Below are positions 44,301 to 52,198 of a stretch of 64,000 nt of DNA, piece by piece. The stretch is from positions 62,001 to 126,000 of the forward strand of contig JAQBNH010000003.1 of the NCBI GenBank assembly GCA_028288705.1, in the 5' to 3' direction. This DNA comes from Ferruginibacter sp. (GTDB lineage: Bacteria > Bacteroidota > Bacteroidia > Chitinophagales > Chitinophagaceae). The translations under genes and the position numbers were made by a program. The notes below the pieces were generated by a model. That model was not told the origin of the DNA. It did no database searches and saw only the letters and a program-made list of their open reading frames with translations. Positions within the stretch are counted from its first letter, which is position 1. Every line of letters starts with the position of its first letter.

Positions 44301-44599
44301 TCATCAAGTCGGAAAATTGTTTAAAAGGTTTGTTTTTTCCCAATGCCTTTACACCTGGCAATGATGCCGTGAACGATATTTTTAAAGCACTTGTCGGCCA
44401 GTCGGTCGATCTTTTCGATCTGACTATTTATAACAGGTACGGCCAGTTTATTTTTCACAGCACCGATGTCGCAAAAGGATGGGATGGCAGATTCAGGGGC
44501 GTGGCCCAGGATGCAGGCGTATATATCTGGAAATGTTATTTTAAACTTTCCGGGCAACCCGCTATGTTGAATAAAGGAACCGTTTTATTGCTGCGGTAG
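41357..44599 (+). CDS. Secreted FG-GAP/Ig-like protein with T9SS type B sorting domain
   Basis: 1080 residues. Signal peptide to about 20; IPT/TIG domain at about 21-100 (VINSFSPTSGEIGTIVSING); six or so FG-GAP/VCBS units at 110-470, each with a DxDxDGxxD calcium-type loop such as DLDSDGKPD; an Ig-like module at about 478-570; three near-identical Ig-like repeats at about 571-845 (each with CPG or CAG, QWKKNG-like and YTDNSL-like words); a further module around 850-915 (YLWQNGTTAPTF); and a gliding-motility-type C-terminal domain at about 990-1080 (PNAFTPGNDAVNDIF, TIYNRYGQFIF, GVYIW). It should be exported by Sec and the type IX system to the cell surface, probably for adhesion or binding. 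Confidence 0.95.
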   Translation: MKTAFLCCLGLFLCFVTFSQPVINSFSPTSGEIGTIVSINGNNFSSSPSSNIVFFGAVKATVTNASSTSLSVIVPSGASFELITVTTLNNNLTAYSRQPFHVTFAGAGPVFTAASFDIHKEFTVGTWPYSFSKVDLDSDGKPDFVAALYSNSSFNVLKNLSTPGFLVFNPQGATSMGSHPTIVANGDADGDGDQDIFIGSIDANNVSLFKNTSTPGVISLIPSNNYATGLMPEGIGCSDLDGDGKPDLITSAVNSHTMSVYRNTGSVTNISFAPPQTFPTGFNPGELLIRDMDNDGKPDIIVAVTSASKVSIFRNTSTAGMISFDARIDIITGAYPMGLAIGDIDGDGKPEMVTSNNQTVTASVLRNTSSPGVISFAPRVDLQVGNYPQKVALGDLDGDGSLDLAVTNNNGYQSVVTLFKNNSVAGSIQFFPGVEYFTGQGPSSVSISDVDLDGLPDISIIATSGNAVSILRSKIVCNTAFVTLQPSSAISCVGGNTVFSVDAGNTVAYQWQASNGSGWIDVLDNSFFSGANTGNLALTNVSGPMNNMEFRCRITNTCGSIFSQSAILTVNTPSPVSVSIAANNNGICPGTTVVFTATPVNGGSISNYQWKKNGANVGTNSPLYTDNSLVNADLITCVLVSNATCVTGATAVSNEIAVNVTSPVTPSLTIGASANNVCAGIPVVFSANPINGGLTPTFQWNKNGMNVGTDAATYTDNSLSDNDIITCIMQSGIPCTTVNSVTSNAITMAIIPSQTPVVSISASGNNICPGTIVTFSANIANAGTAPIIHWTKNGMTVGSNSSLYVDNGLTGGDIIRCDIISDFSGPCALSNSAVSNTIVMTMAASAPAVNLGADKKGCAGDPVLLKPAALGYVSYLWQNGTTAPTFTTTSPGSYSLEVIDACGSRSRDTVNVIFQAKPSNFLPPDSNVCYFSPSLAITPKFVFSKYLWSDHSVSPVIHVGTPGTYWLQATDSNGCTGTDSIVIKSENCLKGLFFPNAFTPGNDAVNDIFKALVGQSVDLFDLTIYNRYGQFIFHSTDVAKGWDGRFRGVAQDAGVYIWKCYFKLSGQPAMLNKGTVLLLR

Positions 44600-44666
44600 A
44601 TGAGAAATGGTCATTCAAACTGGCAAAATGAACTGCTAATTCGTAGTGCTGCCTTAAATTTGAATC

Positions 44667-45347
44667 ATGAATCATGTGCTGCATAATCCCGTTTTTAACG
44701 CCCTGTCTTCAAAGGACGCGACATTCAGTAACGGCAGGGATAAAGTAAAATTCTTCGATGAAAAAGTTTCTCCTTTTGCCGGTTTTGCAGACGATTACCC
44801 GGATGGCTTTGAAGAACTGAAATGGCTTCTGCCGGGAGGTCGCAAGATCCTCTATGCTTCATCAGCAGAAATTTCCATTCCAGCCGGTTGGACATTGCTG
44901 GCACATATTCCCGGTTTGCAATTTGTGTTAGATGAATTGATAAAAGGGGAGAAGATTGCCGTCGAACCGGTGGCTCTGGGAAAGGAACATGTTGACGAAA
45001 TGATTGCATTGACAGCACTTACCAAACCAGGGCCGTTTGACAAACGCACGATCGAATTTGGTTCTTACTATGGCATATTTAACCGGGGAAAGTTGGTGGC
45101 TATGACAGGCCAGCGGCTGCATCTTGACGATTACTCGGAGATCAGTGCCGTTTGTACGCACCCGGATCATTCAGGAAAGGGATATGCAGCTGCGCTGCTT
45201 CAACAACAGGCCGGGATTATTATCCGCGACGGTAAAACGGCGTTCCTGCATGTGCGTGCAGACAATCAAAGAGCGATTCAGCTCTACGAGAGAACAGGTT
45301 TTAAAATCTCCCGGCCAATGAATTTTTATTTTTTGCTGAATCAATGA
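44667..45347 (+). CDS. GNAT acetyltransferase, FR47-like
   Basis: 226 residues. The C-terminal half (about 130-225) is a FR47-like GNAT domain: YYGIFNRGKLVAMTGQRLH, EISAVCTHPDHSGKGYAAAL and FLHVRADNQRAIQLYERTGF. The N-terminal half is a divergent GNAT-like domain without the CoA loop, as in double-GNAT proteins. Substrate unknown. The gene ends 15 bp from the stop of the convergent CYTH gene. Confidence 0.88.
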   Translation: MNHVLHNPVFNALSSKDATFSNGRDKVKFFDEKVSPFAGFADDYPDGFEELKWLLPGGRKILYASSAEISIPAGWTLLAHIPGLQFVLDELIKGEKIAVEPVALGKEHVDEMIALTALTKPGPFDKRTIEFGSYYGIFNRGKLVAMTGQRLHLDDYSEISAVCTHPDHSGKGYAAALLQQQAGIIIRDGKTAFLHVRADNQRAIQLYERTGFKISRPMNFYFLLNQ

Positions 45348-45362
45348 GGCTCGTTTTGCCCG

Positions 45363-45902
45363 CTACAAAATCCGCTTGGTTTTACCTGCCTGTTCCGCTA
45401 ATAAATCACTGTAGGATTTATCAACCAGGTTTGATTGCTCCAGGCCGAAAAAAGCGAAGTAGTGATCACACTGTGCTTTGAGTTGCTCAGTGCTGACAAG
45501 GCCGGTTTCATCAATGGCTTCCACTTCAATAAAAGTTCCCAGGTTTTGCACCACATCGAAATGAAATTTTACATTATCGATGAAATATATTTTCCGGGAT
45601 TTATCTACAATGATTTTTATACCGAGTTGCAAACTCAGGATGTCTTTCAATGCCTTATCCGGCGCATGTTTGTATAAAATAATGCTGGATTCTTTCGACG
45701 CAGAAAGATCCTCCCGGTTGTAATTAATTAAAGCGTTTTCAATATTTCCTTCACGCAGTTTCAGTCGCCCGACCGGTACATTGAAATAAGTGTCCACCTG
45801 GTTATCCGTCCCGACAAATCTTGCCGCGAGTGTCAGCAATTTCGATTCGTAAAAGGAGAGATCATCTACTTTTGCTTTGAACTCTACGTTTTTAATGTTC
45901 AT
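45363..45902 (-). CDS. CYTH domain protein, class IV adenylate cyclase-like
   Basis: 179 residues from the ATG at 45902; the frame is open a further 35 codons, but MNIKNVEFKAKV is the natural CYTH start. The motif is E-F-K-A-K (ExExK-like with one change), followed by the tunnel strands with charged residues: VDTYFNVPVGRLKLREG, SSIILYKHA, and FHFDVVQNLGTFIEVEAI. CYTH enzymes hydrolyse or cyclise triphosphates in a beta tunnel; the CyaB/class IV cyclase group and thiamine triphosphatase look alike, so activity is uncertain. Confidence 0.8.
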   Translation of the reverse strand: MNIKNVEFKAKVDDLSFYESKLLTLAARFVGTDNQVDTYFNVPVGRLKLREGNIENALINYNREDLSASKESSIILYKHAPDKALKDILSLQLGIKIIVDKSRKIYFIDNVKFHFDVVQNLGTFIEVEAIDETGLVSTEQLKAQCDHYFAFFGLEQSNLVDKSYSDLLAEQAGKTKRIL

Positions 45903-46054
45903 AGTTTTACTGTTTAGCCTGCATCCCGCGGCGAATATCGGCTTAGAAACGATCACCATAAAACAATGTTGTTTATGTGACTGCAGGAAGGGGATGATCG
46001 CATTCATCCTGGAGCATACGCGGTTTTCTAACAGTGCAGGAACGGGCTGACAAA

Positions 46055-46432
46055 TTATTTTACTTTTTCCAGGTAGAAGATGCCCTGGTTTGCCACCGTG
46101 ATCGTAAGATGGTCGCCATCCCTGGCATAGCTCGCTTTGTTTTTACCCAGGCTGATCACATTTCCGCTCACTGAATAGTTGCCTTTTTTGATCAGTGTAT
46201 CTGTTGTTCCCGTTCTTCTTGATACCGTTACTTCATTAGTGGCAAATGTGAGCAGAACGCCGTTGAGTTCCTGTTGCAATTTTGCAGAGGAAACATTGGT
46301 TTTTGTTGACGTTGCCTTTTTTACAGACCAGCTGGTTGCCGCCAATTCATTGTTTGCCTGCGCACAGGCAGCACCGGAAATAAGAACAAACAGGATAAAG
46401 ATCGGGATGCGGAAAAATACAGCAGCTTTCAT
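46055..46432 (-). CDS. Hypothetical exported lipocalin-like protein
   Basis: 125 residues with a signal peptide (FVLISGAACAQ; the cysteine could also serve as a weak lipobox). The mature part starts with AATSWSVKKATSTKTN and proceeds in short beta strands: NGVLLTFATNEVTVSRRTG, KGNYSVSGNVISLGK, DHLTITVANQGIFYLEKVK. The layout resembles lipocalin-like or META-like domains. Function unknown. Confidence 0.65.
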   Translation of the reverse strand: MKAAVFFRIPIFILFVLISGAACAQANNELAATSWSVKKATSTKTNVSSAKLQQELNGVLLTFATNEVTVSRRTGTTDTLIKKGNYSVSGNVISLGKNKASYARDGDHLTITVANQGIFYLEKVK

Positions 46433-46562
46433 AAAAAATGTTTTTAAGTTTCCTGTCGAATGTACTGATATGTATGCTGCAGAGGGCTATATGATTTGTT
46501 AAATAAGCCGTCCCACGCGGCCTCCCGATTTTCTCCTGAAAAGCCTGCTGCTTTGCTGAAGG

Positions 46563-46988
46563 CTAATTTGCTTCAAAAGAAATCATCCACTCCACACCAA
46601 ACTGGTCTGTCAGCATGCCGAAATAATTTCCGAAAGGCCCGTCTGCCATTGGCATTTCTACAGACCCGTCAACAGACAGTTTAGAAAATAATCGGTCAGC
46701 TTCTTCGCGGTTTTCGGCAGCAAGAAAAATGGCATTGCGGTTATCGTTCTCCGTTACCTTGCCCATCATTTCCATGGTATCGCTGCCCAATAACATACTA
46801 TTCTTCGCAAGCGGTAAAGCGATATGCATCAGCCTGTTGGCGTCGGTTTCGCTGATGGGATATTGCGTGCCGCCTAAATCTTTGTAGCGCATCAGTTTGC
46901 TGAAGTCACCGCCAAACACGGACTGGTAAAAGGTAAATGCTTTTTCCGCATTGCCGTTAAAATGAATGTAGGGATGAATGATGGCCAT
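46563..46988 (-). CDS. PhnB-like VOC family protein
   Basis: 141 residues, single PhnB-type VOC domain: IHPYIHFNGNAEKAFTFYQ, GGDFSKLMRYKD, LMHIALPLAKNSMLLGSDTM and the terminal GMLTDQFGVEWMISFE. Homologs are often misnamed as DNA-binding 3-demethylubiquinone methyltransferase; actual chemistry unknown. It is on the same strand as the ArsR operon immediately upstream, and may belong to its transcript (34 bp gap). Confidence 0.92.
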   Translation of the reverse strand: MAIIHPYIHFNGNAEKAFTFYQSVFGGDFSKLMRYKDLGGTQYPISETDANRLMHIALPLAKNSMLLGSDTMEMMGKVTENDNRNAIFLAAENREEADRLFSKLSVDGSVEMPMADGPFGNYFGMLTDQFGVEWMISFEAN

Positions 46989-47022
46989 GGTCTTTTTTTT
47001 AAAGTTGATGAATAGGAGCTAC

Positions 47023-47232
47023 TTAAATTAATTCTTCACAGGAGAAATGATGAAGCTGCAGCAGGCTCCTGATGCCCGCAACAATATTTTCATTGCTGTC
47101 GATGCGCAGTACTTTATCACAATCTTCCAGGTCGAAATTCCATCGATCGTTTGGGAGCATGTTGTTAATCGCTTCGCGAAGCTGGCTGACCTGGCTTTTC
47201 GTTTTTACCGAAGTTTTAAAAACGTAAATCAT
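47023..47232 (-). CDS. Small ferredoxin-like-fold protein (HMA-like)
   Basis: 69 residues. The sequence fits a beta-alpha-beta-beta-alpha-beta fold: [58 protein letters not shown]. It resembles heavy-metal-associated domains but lacks the CxxC metal motif. Its ATG overlaps the stop of the SRPBCC gene by 4 bp (ATGA), so it is translationally coupled as third gene of the ArsR operon. Role unknown. Confidence 0.75.
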   Translation of the reverse strand: MIYVFKTSVKTKSQVSQLREAINNMLPNDRWNFDLEDCDKVLRIDSNENIVAGIRSLLQLHHFSCEELI

Positions 47233-47729
47233 TTTTCAGACATCGTCTTTAAAATATCTTCCAGGTTTTGCATGATCATCGCAGATCCTTCCCTGAAGCC
47301 CATCTCAAGCATTTTTTCCAACCTCGGTAAGGATTCGTTGTATATGGAAATGCTGACTGTCGTTCTGCCGTCGTTTTCAGAAAAGTTTAGCGTCCAGTCT
47401 GAACCCGGTAGTTCCAGCTGCTCGTTTTCGTCGGCAAAAGCGCAGTACATCTTAAAGTTGGTTTTGGGATTGATAGATGTGTATTGCTGCGATTGCCAGC
47501 GTGCCTGTCCATCCGGGCCAACCATTGCGTAAAATCTGCGTCCGCCGGTTTCAAAATTCATGTCACGCGTTTTCGACGACCAGGGCTTTGGTGCCCACCA
47601 TTGATCCAGGATCTCCTGTTTGGTAAAGGCATCCCATACCAGGGCGAGATCTGCGTCGAATTCCCTGCTGAACGAAACTGTTTTTGTCGCTTTATCTACG
47701 ACCATGTCGAGTGGAGTGTTGCCGATCAT
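47229..47729 (-). CDS. SRPBCC (AHSA1-type) domain protein
   Basis: 166 residues from the ATG at 47729; the frame is open 55 codons further, but those overlap the ArsR gene. Activator of Hsp90 ATPase homolog-like START/SRPBCC fold: [50 protein letters not shown] and [11 protein letters not shown]. The fold has a deep hydrophobic pocket for small ligands. Genes of this type are often paired with an ArsR regulator as here, with 4-bp start/stop overlaps on both sides. The ligand is unknown. Confidence 0.92.
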   Translation of the reverse strand: MIGNTPLDMVVDKATKTVSFSREFDADLALVWDAFTKQEILDQWWAPKPWSSKTRDMNFETGGRRFYAMVGPDGQARWQSQQYTSINPKTNFKMYCAFADENEQLELPGSDWTLNFSENDGRTTVSISIYNESLPRLEKMLEMGFREGSAMIMQNLEDILKTMSEK

Positions 47730-48046
47730 TTTTTTTGTTTTTTTATAGTTGATAATACGGTGTCGAGTTGGTTGAAGCGGCTTTCCCAGATCTTCCTGAA
47801 TTGTTCCAGCCAGATATCGATCTCTTTCATTTTTTGCACCTGTAGTGAATAATATATTTCCCTGCCTTGCTGTTCCTGTTTTACGATCTCGCATTCCGTG
47901 AGGATACGCAGGTGTTTGGAAACAGATTGCCGCGTGGTATTAAAATTGTCGGCAATCGCATTGGGCGTCATCGCCTGTAAAGCGATCAGCGTAATGATCG
48001 CACGCCTTGTCGGGTCTGCGATCGCCTGGAAAATATCTCGTCTCAT
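47726..48046 (-). CDS. ArsR-type winged-helix repressor
   Basis: 106 residues from ATG 48046 (17 more codons are open upstream but lie over the promoter). [20 protein letters not shown] is the usual start; the recognition region is [20 protein letters not shown], and the wing is [14 protein letters not shown]. There are no metal-binding cysteines in the recognition helix, so it is of the SRPBCC-linked, non-metal group. First gene of the operon; a palindrome overlapping the promoter points to self-repression. Confidence 0.93.
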   Translation of the reverse strand: MRRDIFQAIADPTRRAIITLIALQAMTPNAIADNFNTTRQSVSKHLRILTECEIVKQEQQGREIYYSLQVQKMKEIDIWLEQFRKIWESRFNQLDTVLSTIKKQKK

Positions 48047-48078
48047 GTTCTTGCAATTTTCATTTAAGAAACCATTCG

Positions 48079-48114
48079 GTTGCAAATATATATGCAACTA
48101 TTCGGTTTCGCAAA
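48079..48114 (-). promoter_or_regulatory. Promoter with overlapping palindrome, ArsR operon
   Basis: On the minus strand, TTTG (48111-48114) lies 20 bp before TATATTTG (48083-48090), a near ideal promoter. The -7 element sits within the palindrome GTTGCA-N8-TGCAAC (48079-48098), and AACCGAAT occurs on both sides as a direct repeat. A protein bound here would block the polymerase. Confidence 0.75.
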
Positions 48115-48182
48115 TATTTTTTAAAAATATTTTTTAATCGATCAGGGGAATGTATTGTCCCTGCGTTCAAAATCGGCCGGGA

Positions 48183-49457
48183 TTACTTCTTTCGTATAAA
48201 CGCGATTGTTTGCGCGATCCAATCTTGGGAATTATCCAGTTCGATATCCGGTTGTACACCAAACACTTCATAGGGCAGCAACCGGGAGTCGCCATCCATA
48301 TCGGTTAAGTATAACCGGAATGCATTGCTGGGAAGAACGGTTGTCCTCCCATAATTACTGCCATACATTAACGTGCCGTTTGTGGTCTGGCCAAGAATGA
48401 ATGCATTCGCAGATTGCCGGAGCTGGAGCGTAAATATTTCGCCCTGGCTATAGGTGCCATTGTTCACGAGGACGAAGATGCGGCCAGTCTTTGCGTAACG
48501 TTTCAGTAGCTTTAAAAATTTTGCCGAAACCTTCATCGCACCTCCCTGGTTATTCCGCAAATCCACGACCAGGTTGGGTTCTGTTAAAAGGTTCTTGATC
48601 GAGTCGTAAAATGCTTCAGATTGCTGCATGGCTTTTTCATCTGCGGAAAAATGTTTCAATTGCAGGTATTGAATGCCTGGCGAGATCATTTTTAATTCAT
48701 AATCGGGGCGGTCCCGTGGCAGTCTGCTGAAGTCCTGCTGCCCTGTCATTTTCGAATACGCACGTTCATAGAAATAACCATAAAAATGGGAATTAATCAG
48801 TGACGCATTCCTGAACTTTTCATTTGGAAAAAGGATCCAGCGCTTCGTAACAGGATCCGCATAAATAGCTTTAAAATGCCCGGGTAAAAACTCGTACAAA
48901 TGAAAGGCGACCTGGCCCTTTTCCCAGTTCGGATGTTGCCACACCGTAACTTTAGATGACAAAACCACAGCAGTATATTCCGCGCCGGCGGATTTAAAAA
49001 CGCCGACAGAAAAAAGCGTATCGAGCCAATAAATACCTTCAACGGAATCCCGCGGTTTAGCAGACAAGGCGATGTTGAGTGAATCGATGTCAAGTGAAGC
49101 CTTCGGAAAATTTTTAAATTCCGGGCTGGCGATATATTTTTCGTAGGATGGACGATCTTTCAAATTGTTTTCGCTCATCGATTGATAAAAGCCAAGATGA
49201 TTGTCGCGGATCGGAAAAAGGAGTTGCGCGAGCTGATAAAAATAATGGTAGGAGCCGGGATCGCTGACCGTGTCTTTCTTTAATCTTTCATACAACTCAT
49301 GGTAATCCTTTAGTGCAGGTCCCTTCACCTGGTCTTTGAACGAGGGTGTTTTTTTTAGGTGACCATACAGGGCGTCGAGATCAGCTAAATAGCCGGGATT
49401 GTTTTGTGCATTTGCGCAAAAGGGCAGGCATAAAATGATAACCAGCAGGTATCTCAT
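48183..49457 (-). CDS. S41 family (C-terminal processing-type) peptidase
   Basis: 424 residues, signal peptide to about residue 17 (FCANAQ). The C-terminal part is the S41 core: LVVDLRNNQGGAMKVSAKFL, FVLVNNGTYSQGEIFTLQLR with the probable nucleophile Ser in YSQGE, LGQTTNGTLMYG, and LLPYEVFGVQPDIEL. No PDZ domain is apparent in the N-terminal 220 residues, which form a divergent helical and beta region. It may be a tricorn-like processing protease in the periplasm. Substrate unknown. Confidence 0.88.
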   Translation of the reverse strand: MRYLLVIILCLPFCANAQNNPGYLADLDALYGHLKKTPSFKDQVKGPALKDYHELYERLKKDTVSDPGSYHYFYQLAQLLFPIRDNHLGFYQSMSENNLKDRPSYEKYIASPEFKNFPKASLDIDSLNIALSAKPRDSVEGIYWLDTLFSVGVFKSAGAEYTAVVLSSKVTVWQHPNWEKGQVAFHLYEFLPGHFKAIYADPVTKRWILFPNEKFRNASLINSHFYGYFYERAYSKMTGQQDFSRLPRDRPDYELKMISPGIQYLQLKHFSADEKAMQQSEAFYDSIKNLLTEPNLVVDLRNNQGGAMKVSAKFLKLLKRYAKTGRIFVLVNNGTYSQGEIFTLQLRQSANAFILGQTTNGTLMYGSNYGRTTVLPSNAFRLYLTDMDGDSRLLPYEVFGVQPDIELDNSQDWIAQTIAFIRKK

Positions 49458-49477
49458 AACATAAATTATTTAGCAGC

Positions 49478-50113
49478 TTACAGGTATTTCTTCCATTTTT
49501 CAACATGATGCCAGTTACCGATGTCGATGCTTTGTGCCGGTTCCAGGAAGTGCTGGCCGTCTTCGAGGGCTTCTTCATTAAGGCTGTACAGGCCGCTTTT
49601 CAGATCCTGAGAAAAATTACCCAGCAGTTCTGTAACGGAATTTGCGATAAGTAGCGCAACCTGCTGATCGCCATCTACAAAAATAACCTGCCCGTAATCA
49701 CCCTCGCTTGTTGGCGAAAGATCAAGCCGCAAAGAACTTCTGGCACCATCAGAAGCCAGGCCGATCCAATCAGGGTTATAGAAATTGGATTTATCAATTC
49801 CTGCATCGGCATGCTTGAGCGGGATCATAGCGACGTCTTTCGATTGGGCAACCCTGAATTCGTGATCTGACAGTACTTCTTCAACAGGATAGAACAACAT
49901 CCCATAGAAAAAATTACCCCAATTTTCTTCATCATTCATACCGTTATAGGTTTTGTACATTGCCAGGTAGTCCTGAGGGAGCGGATGGGGCGTTAAATTT
50001 TTCAACCTTTCCATCTCGCTGTCTGACGCGGGCGGGTTCAAGGAATATTCCACAATACGGTTTGCATGGGTTTTGAGCCAGTCCGTAATTTCTGTGATTG
50101 AAGTTTGTATCAT
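49478..50113 (-). CDS. SMI1/KNR4 (SUKH) family protein
   Basis: 211 residues. The SUKH fold is shown by PPASDSEMERLKNLTPHPLP, QDYLAMYKTYNGMNDEEN and FYPVEEVL, plus WIGLASDGARSSLRLDL and GQVIFVDGDQQVALLI. SUKH proteins often act as immunity proteins in contact-dependent and polymorphic toxin systems, or as adaptors. No toxin gene is next to it, so it is either a solitary immunity gene or a regulator. It precedes the S41 gene by 20 bp on the same strand. Confidence 0.92.
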   Translation of the reverse strand: MIQTSITEITDWLKTHANRIVEYSLNPPASDSEMERLKNLTPHPLPQDYLAMYKTYNGMNDEENWGNFFYGMLFYPVEEVLSDHEFRVAQSKDVAMIPLKHADAGIDKSNFYNPDWIGLASDGARSSLRLDLSPTSEGDYGQVIFVDGDQQVALLIANSVTELLGNFSQDLKSGLYSLNEEALEDGQHFLEPAQSIDIGNWHHVEKWKKYL

Positions 50114-50174
50114 TATGTTGTAAGGTTTAAAGGGAAAGGAGGAGAAGATTATGCTGATGAAATAGCCATCGCAT

Positions 50175-50645
50175 TTATTTACCCCCGTTGTCCTTCCTGA
50201 ATTTCTCTAGGTTTTTTACATAATATTTAGCGCCCTTTCCATAAGCGCCACTCACGTATTCCGTCTGGTAACGTATACCGGTTTTTAGATCAAACAAACC
50301 AAAGCGATAATTGGTCGTTGCAGGAAAGCGGTCTCTCCCGATGAACTGCGCGGGCTGTACTTCTTCTGTAACAAAAAATACATACCGGAACTGATCCTTA
50401 TCCGTTGTCTTTTTTTTGTCGGCAGCCGCTTCAGCAATAAATTTTCCGCCATACTCTTTTTCAAAAGCTTCCAGCATCGCTTCGCTGATTTTGTCTTTAC
50501 TCCCTTCTCCGATTAAAACAGTCGTTTCAGTTTTTCCAAAATCGGGAGGAAAATTGAAGCCTTTATCTTTTTGGGCAAACAGGCTGGCAGAGATGCCCAG
50601 GAAAAAAAATAGAACAAGGGCTGTTTTAAAAATACGCAGTTGCAT
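50175..50645 (-). CDS. Hypothetical exported protein
   Basis: 156 residues from the ATG at 50645, where a clean signal peptide (ending SLFAQ) begins; 41 more codons are open upstream but overlap the preceding gene. The mature part has FNFPPDFGKTETTVLIGEGS, FEKEYGGKFIAEAAADKKK, and RDRFPATTNYRFGLFDLKTG. A Bacteroidota family, I think, but with no name or role I can give. Confidence 0.72.
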   Translation of the reverse strand: MQLRIFKTALVLFFFLGISASLFAQKDKGFNFPPDFGKTETTVLIGEGSKDKISEAMLEAFEKEYGGKFIAEAAADKKKTTDKDQFRYVFFVTEEVQPAQFIGRDRFPATTNYRFGLFDLKTGIRYQTEYVSGAYGKGAKYYVKNLEKFRKDNGGK

Positions 50646-50758
50646 AAGCTGAATTTTGGTAAACAGATTTAATAACAATATACCAAATTCCTGGGTTAGA
50701 ATTGTCGCTTCCTGCTGGTGCACCCAGGATTGGATTAAAAGAAACCTGGGCAGGTTAT

Positions 50759-51382
50759 TCAGGGGCAAAGGGCAGACCTGACTGCACCGGTTTTAAAGGC
50801 GGTAAAAACTTTATAAGGTCTGGAAGCATTAGTAAACCTGCAAGTTGTACAAGGGCTGATCGTTTGATCTTTCATAAACCTGATGACGGTATCGTTGCTG
50901 ACGTAAGTACGCAATTCCGTTTTAATATCCGGCTGGTTTGCCGGCGCACCCAGCCAGGTTTCGAAGACGAAAATCAATTTCCCGTCCTGGTAAAAATATT
51001 GCTGTTTTGATGAGCCATCCCCCACAAAGCCCCAGTCGATAAAGATCTTCACAATCATACCATCTTCAAGATAATAGCTGATGGTTCCCTCTGTATCGCA
51101 GGTAAATGTAAAAGTCCTGGTGGTTAGTTTGGCCGCGTTAATGCGATTGAATTCGCGGCGGATTTCCGCTACTTTTTCTTCACTGGTTGCAGGGAGACCT
51201 GTAGGGTTGTTGATCTTGCTGCTATCTTTATCAGATCCTGATTTGAGCGTGTCGGGAGCTGGCTGATGAACGATTCGCTCATTTGTTGAATCTGCCGATT
51301 GTTTCTTTTCGGTATCCTGGCCGCAGGACGATAAGAGGATGACAGACAAAAGGCAAACTATAGGTGTTAACAGTGAAGGCAT
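50759..51382 (-). CDS. Hypothetical lipoprotein
   Basis: 207 residues; lipobox LLSSC near residue 20. A Ser/Asp/Lys-rich linker follows up to about residue 60, then a domain with repeated beta-type segments: RTFTFTCDTEGTISYYLEDG, IDWGFVGDGSSKQQYFYQDG, KLIFVFETWLG. The Y-Y-x-x-G-K-L-x-x-x-x words recall toxin-antitoxin-like MORN or YD-type beta repeats but are too few to be called. Function unknown. Confidence 0.7.
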   Translation of the reverse strand: MPSLLTPIVCLLSVILLSSCGQDTEKKQSADSTNERIVHQPAPDTLKSGSDKDSSKINNPTGLPATSEEKVAEIRREFNRINAAKLTTRTFTFTCDTEGTISYYLEDGMIVKIFIDWGFVGDGSSKQQYFYQDGKLIFVFETWLGAPANQPDIKTELRTYVSNDTVIRFMKDQTISPCTTCRFTNASRPYKVFTAFKTGAVRSALCP

Positions 51383-51601
51383 GTTGAGCGTTTCAATTGA
51401 TCAAATTTTAACCGGATGAGCCGTGTTCCTTTTCACTTATGTATATCCGTGCAATCAGCCATTGCCTTTTTAGCACCAGGAATGCTAAGCCGTGTGCAAA
51501 TACTTAGCCTGTTTTTCAACATGAACAAAAATCGTCGTTTGTTTTTTAGTTCGTCATAGCATGACGAGCAGTTAATTTGATTACTTGTTATCCGCCAGGA
51601 A

Positions 51602-52111
51602 TCATGTGAGTGGCGGAACGGTTTGGTCCCGGGAAGGGTTCGTGGATGTCAGCATGTTCAATCCCGCAACGGCGAGGTCATTATCGGGATACTCACTCAG
51701 TACCCTTTGATAAAACAGGATCGCCTTTTCCCCATCACCCATCTGGCTATAACAAAATGCGAGATTGCAAAGCCCCATCTCGCGGTAGCGCATAGACGAT
51801 GCACTCATCAATGTGATGAAGCGGTACTCATCTATCCATTTATTTCGTTCGAAAAAGGCGATGCTTTTTTCAAAATATGGAATAGCAGCGGGATATTGCT
51901 TTTGCATTACAAAGCGAATTCCCTGCCTGTGGTCTTTAGCAATGGTTTTCTTCAGCATCATCGCGATAAATGAATAAGTGAGCGCGGCGAAAAAGAACGG
52001 GAGGCCAATACCAGCGTAAGTGTAAACTAATGTAAGGAGGGCCACCAGCAAAAGTTGCGGGATGATAGCGGGCCAGGAGATTCTTCTGACTGTTGGTGGG
52101 GATGATGACAT
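51602..52111 (-). CDS. Membrane-anchored TPR protein
   Basis: 169 residues. Two hydrophobic stretches (about 17-35 and 37-53) anchor it in the inner membrane. Two or three TPR units follow: MQKQYPAAIPYFEKSIAFFE, LCNLAFCYSQMGDGEKAILF, YQRVLSEYPDNDLAVAG. TPRs mediate protein contacts; partner unknown. Single gene with no tight neighbours. Confidence 0.8.
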   Translation of the reverse strand: MSSSPPTVRRISWPAIIPQLLLVALLTLVYTYAGIGLPFFFAALTYSFIAMMLKKTIAKDHRQGIRFVMQKQYPAAIPYFEKSIAFFERNKWIDEYRFITLMSASSMRYREMGLCNLAFCYSQMGDGEKAILFYQRVLSEYPDNDLAVAGLNMLTSTNPSRDQTVPPLT

Positions 52112-52198
52112 AGCCTGGTACGGTTAAGGACTTAATTTTTACAATTTGTACAAGAAACTTCTTCCTGGTTAGCAGGGAATATCCTGCTGCGCTGATGA

